Shown: one piece after another, positions 11,392 to 22,950 of the stretch
How the letters are laid out: each line of letters starts with the position of its first letter
Numbering within the stretch: position 1 is the stretch's first letter
Assembly: GCA_001600175.1 (NCBI GenBank)
Contig: BCJC01000005.1
Location: 600,471 to 664,470, forward strand
Length of the DNA: 64,000 nucleotides
Reading direction: 5' to 3'
Source: Erythrobasidium yunnanense
Taxonomy: Eukaryota > Basidiomycota > Cystobasidiomycetes > Erythrobasidiales > Erythrobasidiaceae
The notes under the pieces: model-generated
Database searches by the model: none
The model's input: only the letters and a program-made list of their open reading frames with translations
What the model was told of the DNA's origin: nothing
Program-made: the position numbers and the translations under genes

Positions 11392-14300
11392 CTAATCATC
11401 CTTGGTCGAGCGAGCGAGTTGAGCAGCAGCCGCTCTGACCTGTTCATCGTAATGCTCCCTCTCCAGCAAAGCCAATTCCCACCAGACCGTACTCTCGATA
11501 TTACTCAATCCCTCATCATCAATCTCATACCTGTAGACTCCATCTCTTTTCCGATCTTCCGTGTTAAGCATGCTCGCCAAGCGTGGTTCTTTGACTATCA
11601 AAGCAGTGACGAACTCGACTGCTTTGAGCGCAGAAGCGCGAGGCCAGTGAAGCGCAGACATCAGGATTCGCTTACTGAAAGCGAGCGAACGTATAGGGGG
11701 ATTGGGCATACGGGACGTGATAAAGATGCGCTCGAGGGCCATAAAGAGCAAGGCTGAGGGAGAATGCTTAGAGAAGGCAGATTTCCGCTTGATCGTGGAG
11801 GAATTGGCGGGGACGTCTTCGAAGGTGATGCTGTATGTGAGGGGGACAAGAAGAGCGTAGAGGTGGGTGATGAAGGCCGTAAGGTCGATATTGAGGGCTT
11901 CGCCTGGATCCAGAATCTCAGATCAGCTTACCATCCCCAAAGTCAGCAGAAACGAACGCACCCTGCCCGCTCAGCAGCTCGAGAGCAGCCTCAATGCACA
12001 GCAACTGAATTCTGACGTCCTTCGTTGTGCCCATGACATCCTTCAATGTCCCCAAGATATCTCTGAAGAAGTCGACATTGATAAGCGTCGAGAACCTCGC
12101 CAGACCTTCCAGTGCAGCAGGTAGCAACTTCGAATTCTGTTCCACCGGCAGTTTCAATATCCTGAAGTAAAGCGCAAAGAGCAACTTCAACGTTTCCGTC
12201 GAGTTATGCGAGCGTTCTTGATCTTTGACTTCATTTTCAGCTTCTGCAATCTCTTCAGCGATTTCTCTCTTCTCCTTCATTGCTTTTCGTGCTTTCTTAT
12301 TGAAGAAAGGTTTCTCTGGCCCGCCTTTCTTGCCCTTGTTGTCTTTGTGCTGGTTGTAGTAGTCTTTCGCACGGTGCTTCTGCTGTAAAGCAGACTTGTC
12401 GAGACGGTCGCGACCTGCTCGTACACCGCGGAGATCGGCGACGCGGAGTGATAGGAGGACAGAGAGGACAGAAGGGTGGACAAGGTAGGAGCGCGCTTTG
12501 ATGATTCGAGAGAGAAGGCGGACGACGTCAAGCGATGTGTCGCCGATAGAGTCGTCTGAGAGAATCGTCGAAAGAGTAGAAAGGCAGAGTTCGGAGGACT
12601 ATCCATACCGGTTAACACCTCAACTCTGTACTAAGGAAGCTGTCACTTACGTCGTCAAAGACCTTGTTCGCAGCCCTCCTTACGACATTCTCCAATACTT
12701 GCGTTGCGAAATTGAAATAATTCTTTCCCTTCGCCAGCTCGCACATACATCTTACAGCGACGCTCTCCAGTATCTTTTCCGCCTGCGCGTTCTCGCCCGC
12801 TGCAGCCGCTAAGGAGGATGAGGACTTGATCTGAAGTTCGCACAAGTCGATGAAGCGCTTATAAGACCCCACGAGGGAATCTTCGTATTCGCGCTGCTGG
12901 ATGACGGCTTGTGTCGTCTTTTGGTTCTTTTCTTGGTCTGTAAGAGCTCGGATGCGGTAGCCTCTGCGAGTACATAAAGTCAGCGAGGATCAGTCAGGAA
13001 TGAGAGTGAAGAGGCGTACGGCAGAATATCGATAAAAACAGCCAATGCACTTCCCATAGCCCACACTCTGACCGGTATGTCCAGACTGAAAGTCTCTCCG
13101 TCCGGACTGAGGAAATCCTTATTTGCAAAACTGATCAACCTCTTCAGTAGATTCATTCCCAACTCCGGTTCTCCCGTGATCTCTCTTCCTAGACTTGCAA
13201 TCTCCTCTCGCGCTAGCTGGAGTCTCTCATTCGCGTTTGACAAACTGAGGATGGACGCTATACTGGGTCGACCGAATCTTGCTCCATACGGATTGGGTTT
13301 AACAACCGCTGCTGATCTCTTTGCATATTCGTTCTTGCGCGCTATTTCGCTTTCTGATTCTTCGGAGTCTGCTACGGACGCATGTCGTACACGATTCTTC
13401 TTGTTCTTCTTGTTCGCGATAGCTTTCTTGGCGTCTTCCTTCTCTTCGTTTTCATTGTCTGAATCAGAAGCTGATGAATCGATATCTAAGCCTGATAAAG
13501 CCGCTTTGTCCCCAAATGTAGGCAGGCGTTTCCGTTTCTTGCTTTCGAGCTCGGCTTGTCTCTTTGCGCGTTTTGCGTGCAGTGCGCCGTATTGATCTTC
13601 TAGCGCTTCGGGATTGCTGATCACTGTGTTTGTGGATGATGAAGTAGATGCATCTCCGTCTATCCCGGCCCAGGCCTCTTCTTCCATATCTTCTTCTTCG
13701 TCCAAGTCATCCAGCTCACTATCGAACTCCGAGTCCGAGAAATCCTCCTCTTCAAAGTCTTCTTGTCCTTCTCCCTTCCCGCCGGCTCCATTCAAGAAAT
13801 CACTCATGACACTTAAATCATCACTATCTGCATCCTCATCATCGCTCCCACTTCCCAGATTCGCAAAATCGTCATCTGATAGCGCATCCATGTTCTCTTC
13901 GTCATCTGAATTGACTTCGACTTTCGCAGGCGCTATCTTCGGTAATGGAATGCGCTTCGTCGAAGAGGTGCCGGAAGTGGAGGCTTGGGCTTGTTGTTCG
14001 GCTTTTGTTAAAGGTGCAGGTTTCGAACGACGATGTTCTTCTAGCAGATATGCCCGGGATCTTCATACATCAGAAACAGGTATGTCAGTAATGGGAAAAT
14101 TCTGGATTGTAAGAACAGGGAAGAGGTAGGCGCACTTTGCGAGATCTTTCGCTTTCATACGTGTGAGGAAGTCTGCATTTCCAAACGGTTGTCCCTCGTT
14201 TTCACTATCATCGTCCTCATCGCCAAGCATGTCCTGCACATAAGCAGCAGCTTGAGCCGCAGCCAGGTCATCGCTTTCATCGTCTTCATCGTCTTCGCTG

Positions 14301-14590
14301 TCACTGTCTCCTTCATCTTGTCGGTCGTCCTTGATGCCAGGCAAGTCGACAAACTCTTTCAGAGGCTTCTTGCCCTTCTTGTCCATCAGGACTTTGCTCC
14401 CATTCTTGCGTACAGATTTCGATGAAGAAGGTCGTAGGACAGTAGAATCAGATGCATCATAGCTCTTCTTCGATGACGATTTGCCCTTCTTAGAGGTCGA
14501 AGTCGACTTTTTCATGCTTTTCTTGGTGCTGATGCTGCCATTCTTCGACTTTGAGGGACCAGACGTCTGCTTCTTCTTGCCTATGATCAT
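11392..14590 (-). CDS. NOC3: Nucleolar complex protein 3 (NOC3 family)
   Basis: Nucleolar protein needed for 60S subunit maturation; it partners Noc2 and in yeast is also linked to replication initiation. The start at 14590 (MIIGKKKQTSGPSKSK) opens a Lys/Ser-rich, nuclear-targeting N-terminus, followed by acidic stretches typical of nucleolar proteins (about 14350-14180 and 13890-13690). The conserved core begins near 13250 (REEIASLGREITGEPELGMN), continues with a segment like the family's ...GYRIR..., and includes FIDLCELQIKSS, KNYFNFATQVLENVVRRAA, and KLLPAALEGLARFSTLINVD with FFRDILGTL. The C-terminus has ESTVWWELALLEREHYDEQV before the stop at 11392. Order and length match Noc3. Several short introns interrupt the core. 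Confidence 0.85.
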
Positions 14591-14991
14591 CGTGAAAGAC
14601 CAATGCAAGCCAAGCTCGCGAAGTTGATTGAAGCCGGATGGTCAAGGACGAACAAGCATCATTGCGCGTGTAGACTGGCGTTTGCGTTTGCTCAAACTGT
14701 TAGATGTAATGATCCTACGTTGTACAGCAGTGCTTTTAAACTACACGGTCATACAATAGATGCTACAGCTAGCATAACGAATACGTCCGAGATAATCAAT
14801 GCTGCCAGCAGCATGCACCAGTCTATATGGGCGATAGCGAACTCCTGAGAATGTCATGAAAGACCTTGCGAACGCAAACCTTATCGAATTGTCCATTTGC
14901 GAGCGTGATTTGGCCAGGACATCGGGATCGTGAAGGTCTTAACGGACGCGGCAGCGAGGCCCGCTTGCGATAGTCGACACTGTTCTGGATC

Positions 14992-15450
14992 CTACGTGTA
15001 TTTGCCTCTGTGGTTGATCTTGCCATTCGCCAGCTTTTCCTTGATGATGGGACTTGCTGCAGGCCTGTATCTGTGCTTGTCGGAGTATCTGGTTGTGATC
15101 CAATGTTAGTGCATGGCCGAAAATCATGCAAGGAAAGAGTAGACATACGGCTCCACGTATCTGAAGCCAGGCCGTGACGCGTGGATAGGGTCATTTGGGT
15201 CGAAGAAGTCCTGCACGACGCCGCTGTGATCGCAATGAACAGTCAGATACCATTGATATGTCGCTATCTTGAGTGTAGGGCACCTCTTCCAGACGTATAT
15301 CCACCAGACGGCCATGATAGCGAGTCCGACCAGCGCGACCTTCTTCAGTACCGACGAGAGAGCAGCAGCGCCAGGAGATGCCGGTTTTGTACGGCGCAGT
15401 GATGGAGGGACATGAGTATTGTTGGATGGCAGATGAGGAGGGGATGACAT
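14992..15450 (-). CDS. Small single-pass membrane protein, unknown
   Basis: Start at 15450 (MSSPPHLPSNNTHVPPSLRR). A Pro/Ser-rich N-terminus is followed by one hydrophobic helix (VALVGLAIMAVWWIYVWK). The soluble part has VVQDFFDPNDPIHASRPGFR, then after a 60-nt intron (15148-15089, GTATGT donor, CACTAAC branch, CCAG acceptor) YSDKHRYRPAASPIIKEKLA and NHRGKYT to the stop at 14992. A further possible 60-nt in-frame intron sits just after VWK (GTGCCC to CACAG), which would remove a Trp/Tyr/His-rich stretch. The predicted length is about 110-130 residues. The topology (short N-terminus, one helix, charged C-terminus) resembles small organelle-membrane assembly factors, but I do not recognise it. 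Confidence 0.55.
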
Positions 15451-15458
15451 GGCAGAAA

Positions 15459-15724
15459 TTATAGATTCGCGAAAGCAAAGGAGCGCCTTGTCTCTGCATC
15501 GAAATGTAACTGACGAGCAGCAGGCTTCAAGCATACCACAATGATCATCTTCAGAGCACACATATTGACCTACAAGATCTGACCATTGCGAACGCTACTG
15601 CTTTGATATCGGAGCCTTCGGGAGGAGATAAGGGAGCCGCTTCTGCATCAACAATATCTTCACAGTCCTCCAGGCTTCTTCTCTCGTCCCATTTTCCCAT
15701 CTCCCTCATCTTCCGTTCCATCAT
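15459..15724 (-). CDS. Possible small hypothetical protein or 5' exon of the downstream gene
   Basis: The reading begins at 15724 (MMERKMREMGKWDERRSLED) with a charged helix, then EGSDIKAVAFAM. A 73-nt intron (GTCAGA to CGTCAG) would join it to LHFDAETRRSFAFANL and a stop at 15459, only 8 bp upstream of the next gene's start codon. An alternative donor (GTAGGT, a few bases on) instead keeps the frame open into the downstream membrane-protein gene, adding an N-terminal extension. The first choice gives a compact protein of about 60 residues with a natural-looking C-terminus. The sequence does not decide between them. Head-to-head with the FAD monooxygenase gene at 15844. Confidence 0.3.
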
Positions 15725-15843
15725 CTCTGAGCTGTGATCCAATACCTGCGGTACCTGCCTCCGTGAGCCGTGTCCTGCAGCCTCTGCCTTAATGTCAGCA
15801 TACAGTATTAATACTGTTATTTATTGGATCATCAGAATTCAAT

Positions 15844-17124
15844 ATGCCTGAACCCCTACGACTTCTAATCGTGGGCGCATCCATCGCTGGTCCAGCGACT
15901 GCATACTGGCTAGCCAAGACGGGCGCCAGAATCACCATAATCGAGCGCTACCCTGAGTTCCGAAAAGGTGGACAGAATGTGAACATACGCTCGACGGCCG
16001 TGAAAGTGATGCGCAAGATTCCTGGTATGGAAGAAGCAGTCAAAGGCCGCCCGGTCCCGCTTTCTGGCTTTGAGATGCTTAACGGAGACACGGGCCAGTC
16101 GCTAGGAAGAGTAGAGATGAGCAAGAACCCAGAACAACAATCCCTCCTGTCACAATATGAGATCTTCAGGGATTCTCTATCGGAAATCCTGTACGACCTT
16201 ACGAAAGACCTGCCGAACGTTACATACGTCTACAACGAGCAAATATCGAAGATGGAGCCTTCTTCAGATGATATTAAAGGACCAGTTAAGGTCGACTTCA
16301 TGAATGGCCAACCCTCAGCGGAGTACGACCTCGTTATTGCATGCGACGGGGCAACTTCCAGGACTCGCGCTCTTGGCCTAGGCTGCGGGTTGCGCGACTA
16401 TATTCACCCTTTGAACGTCTGGGTAGCCTATCTTTCGATCAACGAAGATCTGCTGAACGGCAGCAGGACTGGCTGCTCACAGGGCGCCATCAGAGGACGC
16501 GTGATGACGCTTGTCGCAGACGCAGTCGGCAAGTCTGTCCGCTCAGCTTTAATCTGCACCTCTCCTCCCAGCGACACTACTTCGCTCTCCAAGTTTCACC
16601 AAGCAAATAAATCCCTAGACAGCTTGAAGCAACTCGTACAGGAGACTTTCGGCGATATGGGAGGTCCATACGTTCCTCGAATTCTCGAGCACATGCGCGC
16701 CTCTCCAGATTTCTACGCTGGCGAAGTCGTACAAGTCAAAATACCTTGTCTATACAAAGGTCGCTTTACGATGGTCGGCGATGCAGGATACGCACCTGGC
16801 TTCGCTGGAACAGGCACTACACTCGCCCTGACTGGCGCCTACGTGCTAGCAGGAGAAATCAGTAGGCATCCTGGAGATCTGGATGCGGGCCTACGAGGGT
16901 ATGAAGAGCGAATGAGACCTATCATTGAGAAAATGCAGAAACTGCCTCCGGGAGGAATGGGTATCTTTGCGCCGCAGACGGGATGGGGATTGTGGTTCAG
17001 AAATACGATATATAGTATCGTAGTCAAGTCGGGGATAGCAGACTTTGCGCAGAAAAGACTATTTAGCCAGAGTGCGGGTGCCGATGAGTTTAGTTTGGAA
17101 GACTATCAATTCACGAAGGTGTAA
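15844..17124 (+). CDS. FAD-dependent aromatic-type monooxygenase
   Basis: 426-residue flavoprotein of the p-hydroxybenzoate hydroxylase fold (FAD_binding_3). The N-terminal dinucleotide-binding motif is LLIVGASIAGPATAYWLA (residues 6-23), followed by the acidic strand end TIIER. The central DG motif lies in YDLVIACDGATSRTRALGLG. The GD motif that contacts the FAD ribose is MVGDAGYAPGFAGTGTTLAL (near residue 311). These motifs are complete, so the enzyme should be active. Such enzymes hydroxylate aromatic or polyketide-like compounds using NAD(P)H and O2; the substrate cannot be told. No signal peptide is seen, so cytosolic. It has no introns, unlike almost every gene around it. That may mean recent acquisition or retroposition, or simply a single-exon gene. 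Neighbours do not form an obvious metabolite cluster. Confidence 0.9.
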   Translation: MPEPLRLLIVGASIAGPATAYWLAKTGARITIIERYPEFRKGGQNVNIRSTAVKVMRKIPGMEEAVKGRPVPLSGFEMLNGDTGQSLGRVEMSKNPEQQSLLSQYEIFRDSLSEILYDLTKDLPNVTYVYNEQISKMEPSSDDIKGPVKVDFMNGQPSAEYDLVIACDGATSRTRALGLGCGLRDYIHPLNVWVAYLSINEDLLNGSRTGCSQGAIRGRVMTLVADAVGKSVRSALICTSPPSDTTSLSKFHQANKSLDSLKQLVQETFGDMGGPYVPRILEHMRASPDFYAGEVVQVKIPCLYKGRFTMVGDAGYAPGFAGTGTTLALTGAYVLAGEISRHPGDLDAGLRGYEERMRPIIEKMQKLPPGGMGIFAPQTGWGLWFRNTIYSIVVKSGIADFAQKRLFSQSAGADEFSLEDYQFTKV

Positions 17125-17279
17125 GAGATTCCTGTAATGTCGTTGTGTTAAATATGAGAATTGTAGCTTCTAGAAAGACCGCATCATAGTACAACAGGTC
17201 AATCATTCATCAAGGTCTTTCTCTTAATCTATTTCTCTGTCGCCTTGAGAATGGCGTCTAGAGGTTACGCGGTCTCGTC

Positions 17280-18070
17280 TTATTTCTCCTTCTGTATGTC
17301 CGGGCTGGGATGCTCGGCCAGCTGTTCTTTAGTCAGAGTGCTGCTGAATAGATTTCCTGGAAATTTCCTCGCGGAGAGGTCTCCAAGCGACAGAGATAGT
17401 GTAGATTGTGGGATCTCAGCGCAGAGATCTCCATTCCAAGTTTCGTGCGTAGGCCAATCCCAGACGTTGTCTTGTGGCTTCTCGAGTCTAAGCAAACCCC
17501 GCACGCTTCTTGTCTCAGGATCACTGATAAGGCACACATGCACACGTGGAGAGATCAGTGCCTGGTGCCTTGGACGAATAGTCGAAGCATCAGTAATGGA
17601 AGGGACTCACAAGTAATATACTATCTCATTGCCAGCTTTAATACCATCAAACATATTCTCTGGCCAGCTCTGGATGTGAGACTACAAAAATCGGTCGACG
17701 ATCAGCAAGGACTTGCGGGGCTTGAAACAGATGAGCCGACTCAACGAGAGAACTGTAATAGACTTTGCTAATCACTTTCCGCGAGGTCTCGTCTCCTGTA
17801 TCGCTTGCGACCCCTTCGGCTGACAGTTTGGAGAATCGAGGATCGTATAACACGTTATTCAGAGATAGCGTGAAGGCTAGCGATAGATCATCTTAGCATT
17901 AGCAGGATAGTATGCATTCTGTCCACCCAACCTCCATGATATTCGTAACCTCGTATCTCAGATTCGGCCATTTCAGCTTCGAGATTTCGAAGCAATGGAC
18001 CCCATTTCGCTGTAGCTTCCGCAACAGAGGCTTGTAGGCGCTCGAATAGATCTGAAGGCTGCGTGGTCAT
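17280..18070 (-). CDS. Hypothetical protein, about 200 residues, four or more exons
   Basis: Start at 18070 (MTTQPSDLFERLQASVAEAT), a helical N-terminus ending GYEYHG. After a short intron comes AFTLSLNNVLYDPRFSKLSA and VISKVYYSSL. A phase-0 intron leads to SHIQSWPENMFDGIKAGNEI. A GTGAGT donor then splices to a last exon 17523-17280 containing FDPETRSVRGLLRLEKPQDN, VWDWPTHETWNGDLCAEIPQ and a Pro/Glu/Lys tail. All joins keep frame. The central part looks like a compact beta-rich fold. I do not recognise the family. It is divergently arranged with the OPT transporter gene starting at 18224, leaving about 150 bp for both promoters. Confidence 0.55.
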
Positions 18071-18223
18071 TCTGGTGGTTAACTTCGGCTGCCGATATCC
18101 AGCTCGAGGCAAGGCAGACCTCGCTTTTTTGTCAGATATCAATTCACATGAATCCACGACTACAATGATGGACCGACATCCTTGAGGTTGAAGCTACACA
18201 ACATATCAGACTGCGCCCAAGTC

Positions 18224-21200
18224 ATGACCAGCAGCCGGAATGCTTTGCACGACTTGAGCGTTGACGGCGAAGAAGGCATCCCCTTGATCGCATCGCAGCG
18301 CGCGCATACGACAACAAGCCGCGATAATGACGATGAAAGAAACGATGAAGAAGACGCGGATTGGGCGGAACTCTCAGCTCTTGATGATGAATTGGCTCGG
18401 GAGTATCCTCCGAGATCCAGCCTGGACATGGAAAGCAACAGGAATGGCAAAAGTAATAGCAAGCGAAGAGCATATACGACCACTCGTGGCGACGATGACG
18501 AAGAAGACGCGGATCCTGCTTTGCAAATGGTCAACGCCGTGGTGAAGGAAGTGGACGATCCCAGCCTACCGAACATAACCTTCCGAGTACTCTTCCTAGG
18601 CACTATACTATGTGCTGTAGGCGCAGCTATCAGCCAGCTCTTCTTCGTGCGTGATGCGAACGTACCAAAGTCAAATTACCCCTAAGCTGATTTAACGTAC
18701 AACGATGTTGCAGTTCAAGTCGAAGTGAGTTTTTCCATGAGAACCGAGCAAACTGTATCTAAAGATCGCACAGCGCCCCTTCCTTCTCTGGCTTTCTGAT
18801 CATCCTCCTATCGTATCCCGCTGGTCATTGGCTAGCTCGCATTCTCCCAACCCGTTACTACACTTTAAACCTCTTCAACCTCTATTCCTACTCATTCACG
18901 CTCAATCCCGGTCCATTCAATGTAAAAGAGCATCTTCTAATCTCCGTCCTTGCAGGTAGTGGTAGCGGAGCAGCTTATGGCGCTGACATCATCACTATTC
19001 AAGACCTATACTACCATCAAGATATCGGACATGTGGGCGGCATCCTCCTGGTCCTGAGTACGCAAATGCTAGGATTCGGGCTATCGGGGTTGGTTGTGTT
19101 TGCTGGATCGGTTGGAAGGAACCCGCTAATTACAACGTCTGCCTAGGCTGGTATATGATCTACTGGTCAGGCCGAGTAAAATGGTCTGGCCGGCGACACT
19201 CGTCCCGATATCCCTCTTCAATACACTCCATGGAGACGATAATAACAAACTTACAAACCTCAGATTGAGATTCTTCAAGTTGGGCTTTCTGGCGATCTTC
19301 GCTTGGCAGTTCTTGCCGTCAGGTAAGTCTATCCCGGTACTCTCCATACGACAGGAACATCGATTTGACGAGTGTTCGCGCAGTCGTAGCGCCCATCCTC
19401 ACATCATTCGCTACTATATGCATCTTCAACCCTGGGAACAAGACGGCAGCTGTTCTTGGGAGCGCGTATTCAGGTTATGGCATGCTCAATTTCTCCTTCG
19501 ATTGGTCGGTGGTGGGAAGTATGGGCGGGCTATACGTCCCGTGGTTTGGTGAGACGCTCATGCTCGTTGGAACATGCACACGAACTCACACGCCGATGCA
19601 GCCTCACTCAACCGCTTTCTCGGCTTCATAGCCATGATTTGGTTCATCGCGCCCTTCCTCTATTTCTCGAATTTCTGGGATTCGCAAGCATTCAATTCGC
19701 CTATCGGACCTGGGCTGTACAACAAGCTATACGAGAAATTCGATATTACGAGCATACTGGATCCCGTTACGCTGAGCTTGGACGAGGAGAAGTGGAAGAG
19801 GGAAGGACCTTTATTGTTGACTCCGTAGGTTGCACATACTCCTCTTGTTTAACCCGGACGTTGAAGCTGACGCTTCTCCTCGTTCGTCGCTTGCGGTATC
19901 TAGCTACTTCGCGCTTGGCTACGGCGTATCATTTGCTGTCCTTTCAGCGACAATAGTCACTGTTTTGCTATGGCATCGAGACGACATCACTTCGTCCATC
20001 TCTTTCCGTATTCCCTTTCTCGGCCCGCACAGCTCCATGCATAATCGCGAGAAACCTCTTCCAGATATACACGTTCAGATGCTCGAAGCTTCCTACGATC
20101 CCGTACCTGGATCTTGGTACGCAACAATCGGTATTGCAATGCTTCTAGCTGCGATCTACGTCATAACTTTCTACCCTATGCAACTACCGATCTGGGGTCT
20201 GATCTTATCGCTTCTTATAGCGCTGGTGTTCTTGCCAGCGTGTGGAATCATAGCAGCTACTACAGGTGAAACCGCCCCTTTGTTCCACTGGAAAAAACCG
20301 CTAATTACTTCAAACAGGGACAGTTATCGGTCTCAATGTGATCACGGAATTTGTTGCTGGCTATCTTCTGCCTGGCAAGCCTATTGCGAATGTGACATTC
20401 AAAGTTGGTACAAGTCCCTCGTGAGCCTCCGAACATCGGCTTACGCCTTCTCTCACCACAGTGTTTCGGCTACATGGTGTGAGCCTCGGAAAGCGCAAGC
20501 GGTTTAGCTCCCACTAATAGCAACTGTGACAGCATGTCCCAAGCTCTAGCCCTCGTGTCGGACCTTAAGCTCGGTCTATATTGCAAGATCAAGCCTCGAG
20601 CAATGTTCATCTGTCAATCTTATGGTACAGCGTTGGGCGCTGTTGTTAACTACAGTATGCTATCGTAGATTTGCGAGAGATCTTAGCTGACGTGGTCGGA
20701 CTCCAGTATACGTCCGCTCGGTCATCAATGCGAAACGACCTTATCTTGATGGAACGCTCGTCGACCCGACTGGGCAATGGACCGGGAGGTGCGGCCATGG
20801 CTGCGACAAAGAACAATGATCCATCTAACGGTACACAAGCACAGGTCCCCTCAGATCTTCTACTCTGCAAGCGTTATCTGGGGTCTCGTTGGTCCAGCGC
20901 GCTTCTTCGATGGCAAGTACCAGGTGAGTAAGAGTATGGCTTCTATTGCTAGTGCGACGTTGAAGAGTACCATCGGCAGTGGCTCTACCTGGGCTTTCCG
21001 CTTGGCGCAATGCTGCCCTTCATACCGTGGTACGCTGCAAACCGATATCCAGAACACAAGAACTTCCTTTCTCGTGTATCAATCCCTCTCCTCTTAGACG
21101 GTGCAATGCTGGCACCTCAGACACCTACAAATGTGATCATTACTGGATTCCTCTCAGCATGGGCAAGTCAGCGCTTCGCTTTACGAAAACACCCTAAGTG

Positions 21201-21353
21201 GTATGAGAAGTATAACTTCGTCCTTTCGGCTGCGTTGGACGCTGGAACATCCATTCAAGCCCTTGTTGTCTATGTTTTGGGCATAAGTTTTTCGTATGTA
21301 TGGTTCGGCAATTCTGCAATAGATACTGAACATTGTAAAGGATAGCTAGGTAG
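18224..21353 (+). CDS. OPT-family oligopeptide transporter
   Basis: Proton-coupled transporter of the OPT family, expected to import tetra- and pentapeptides or related compounds at the plasma membrane. The start at 18224 (MTSSRNALHDLSVDGEEG) opens a long acidic cytosolic N-terminus that contains two copies of a TTT-acidic module ending in EEDAD (18303-18365 and 18476-18516). The family signature follows: VDDPSLPNITFRVLFLGTIL. Later exons give SGFLIILLSYPAGHWLARIL, GPFNVKEHLLISVLAGSGSG, KMVWPATLVPISLFNTLHGD, a NW/SFDWSVV-type loop (MLNFSFDWSVVGSMGGLYVP), and the late membrane segments up to KHPKWYEKYNFVLSAALDAG. The last short intron (GTATGT to AAAG) joins GISFS to IAR and a stop at 21353. 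Many short introns shift frame, so the exon list was not fully resolved, but domain order is complete. Confidence 0.87.
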
Positions 21354-21479
21354 TACTAGATTTAGAATCCTCGCAGTTGATGTACAAATCAACCTGAAGC
21401 TGTAAGATTAGATACTTCCCTGACACCGCCAAACTCCCTCGATACTGCGGCCACCCTCTATGCTGCACGACTGCCTGCT

Positions 21480-22950
21480 TTAATACACTGAGTCTTTTCT
21501 TCTGAACAGATGCTTCTCCTCCTTTTCGTCAGGAGTCGTCCCGTCTAAATCCCCAACGTCAGACTGCTTTTCGAGTGAAACGACGAATGGCATGCTGTTC
21601 CCATTTTCCATTTCTGCTGCATCTACACCTTGAGTCCCATCCGGCCCGTCTACAGTGGACTGAGTGGTCCTCGAGATTTGGATGCCTTCGAAAGTCATGG
21701 CTTTGGGAGGTCTTGCTAAGGGAACGTCTTCAGCGCCTGCGGGGGCACATACGAAGGTACTACTATGCTTCCTGGCGTCCGAGTGCAATTGAGTCGAAGG
21801 GGAAGGCGAGATACGGAGAGATGCGACCGATTCATTAAAGGCGGGGAAAGCGGGAATGTAGTGCTTGGAGCCCACGAGAGTAGAAGAGTGCCGCTTATTT
21901 ACGCTCGATAATGTTGGTCGACTTTGCCCAAGCTGAGCCATCGATGCGCGTCGATGGTTGTCGGGACGGACACCATCCTCTCCGCCCCATTCTCCATTCG
22001 TTCGTGAGAGACCTTCGCCTTTTGCGGGATGTCTAGTGATTATGAAGAGAATGCATGCATTCGCAGCGACTGAAATGCGATTCATATGTCAGATTACGAT
22101 CGCTGATAGCCGAACTTGCTCCGATGAAGGGAAACCCACCATCGAAGACACAAGAGCTGAGACAGATGAAGCTCTGCTGATGGCCCATGATTGCAAGAAT
22201 GAGAATATTGGCGAAGCTCGTGATCAAGGCCAAGCCCGCAGCCAGAATGCTGTTTTTAAGGAGAGAGCTCGCTTCTTTGAAGCTAGCTTTCATGACTGGA
22301 GTAACAAAGCCCGCTGTGAGGAACACGTTGACGATGATATCGAGACTGAGCATCGGGATCGTTGCCCAGAGTTGTAGCCCAATCTTGCATTTAGAATTTC
22401 CGTCCCCAAATAGCTCTGCTTTTCGACCTCCTATCATCAATCCTGCTACTATTATCCATCCAGCCAAAAGGAGTGCGCCGATTCTGTACCACCATGACTT
22501 GAATCGATCTCTGAAAGTGGAGTCTTGCTGTTTGACGGCCGAATTGACGCAGATATGCAAGCGCTCCAGGAGGAACATGTAGATCATGACCTTGCTAGAG
22601 GCATATAAAAGGACACACCAGAGGATACCTACCATGCAGGATGCTGCGTTGAGGCTGCTTCCGATCCCGAACAGAAGGACAGCAGACGCGAAGGCAAACA
22701 GCCAGGAGTCGAGAAGAGTCAAGAGGATGACTTTTCGAGCAAAGCCGGTCTGCCAGAATCGCCTGAAGGTGCCGATGCTTGCAAGTCGCAGCGTACATAG
22801 AATTGTCAGGCCTGACAAGATAAGAAGGAAGTAGATGCAAACCACCTGAAGGGGTTATCTCAGTATCTGTGTAGGCATATACACTGCACCCATGCAACTT
22901 ACAGGTCTGGCGACCTTGGCGTCCGGCCATGCATTCATCTCCATCGGCAT
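21480..22950 (-). CDS. Seven-transmembrane receptor-like protein
   Basis: The start at 22950 gives MPMEMNAWPDAKVARP. A short intron joins it to VVCIYFLLILSGLTILCTL, the first helix. Further helices follow: VILLTLLDSWLFAFASAVLL, MVGILWCVLLYASSKVMIYM (ending FLLERLHI), IGALLLAGWIIVAGLMIGG, LWATIPMLSLDIIVNVFLTA and LALITSFANILILAIMG. A last helix is formed across an intron joining VFD to VAANACILFIITRHP. The total is seven, with a very short N-terminus and a Ser/Thr-rich cytosolic tail of about 190 residues ending RRKDSVY. This topology fits a G-protein-coupled-receptor-like sensor or an orphan basidiomycete 7TM family. No ligand-class motif is recognised, so the receptor role is inference. Confidence 0.65.

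Noticed and set aside
15187-15530. Plus-strand frame opposite the small membrane protein gene
   Set aside because: No start context or motif; the minus-strand gene has a TM helix and a clean CACTAAC branch point intron.
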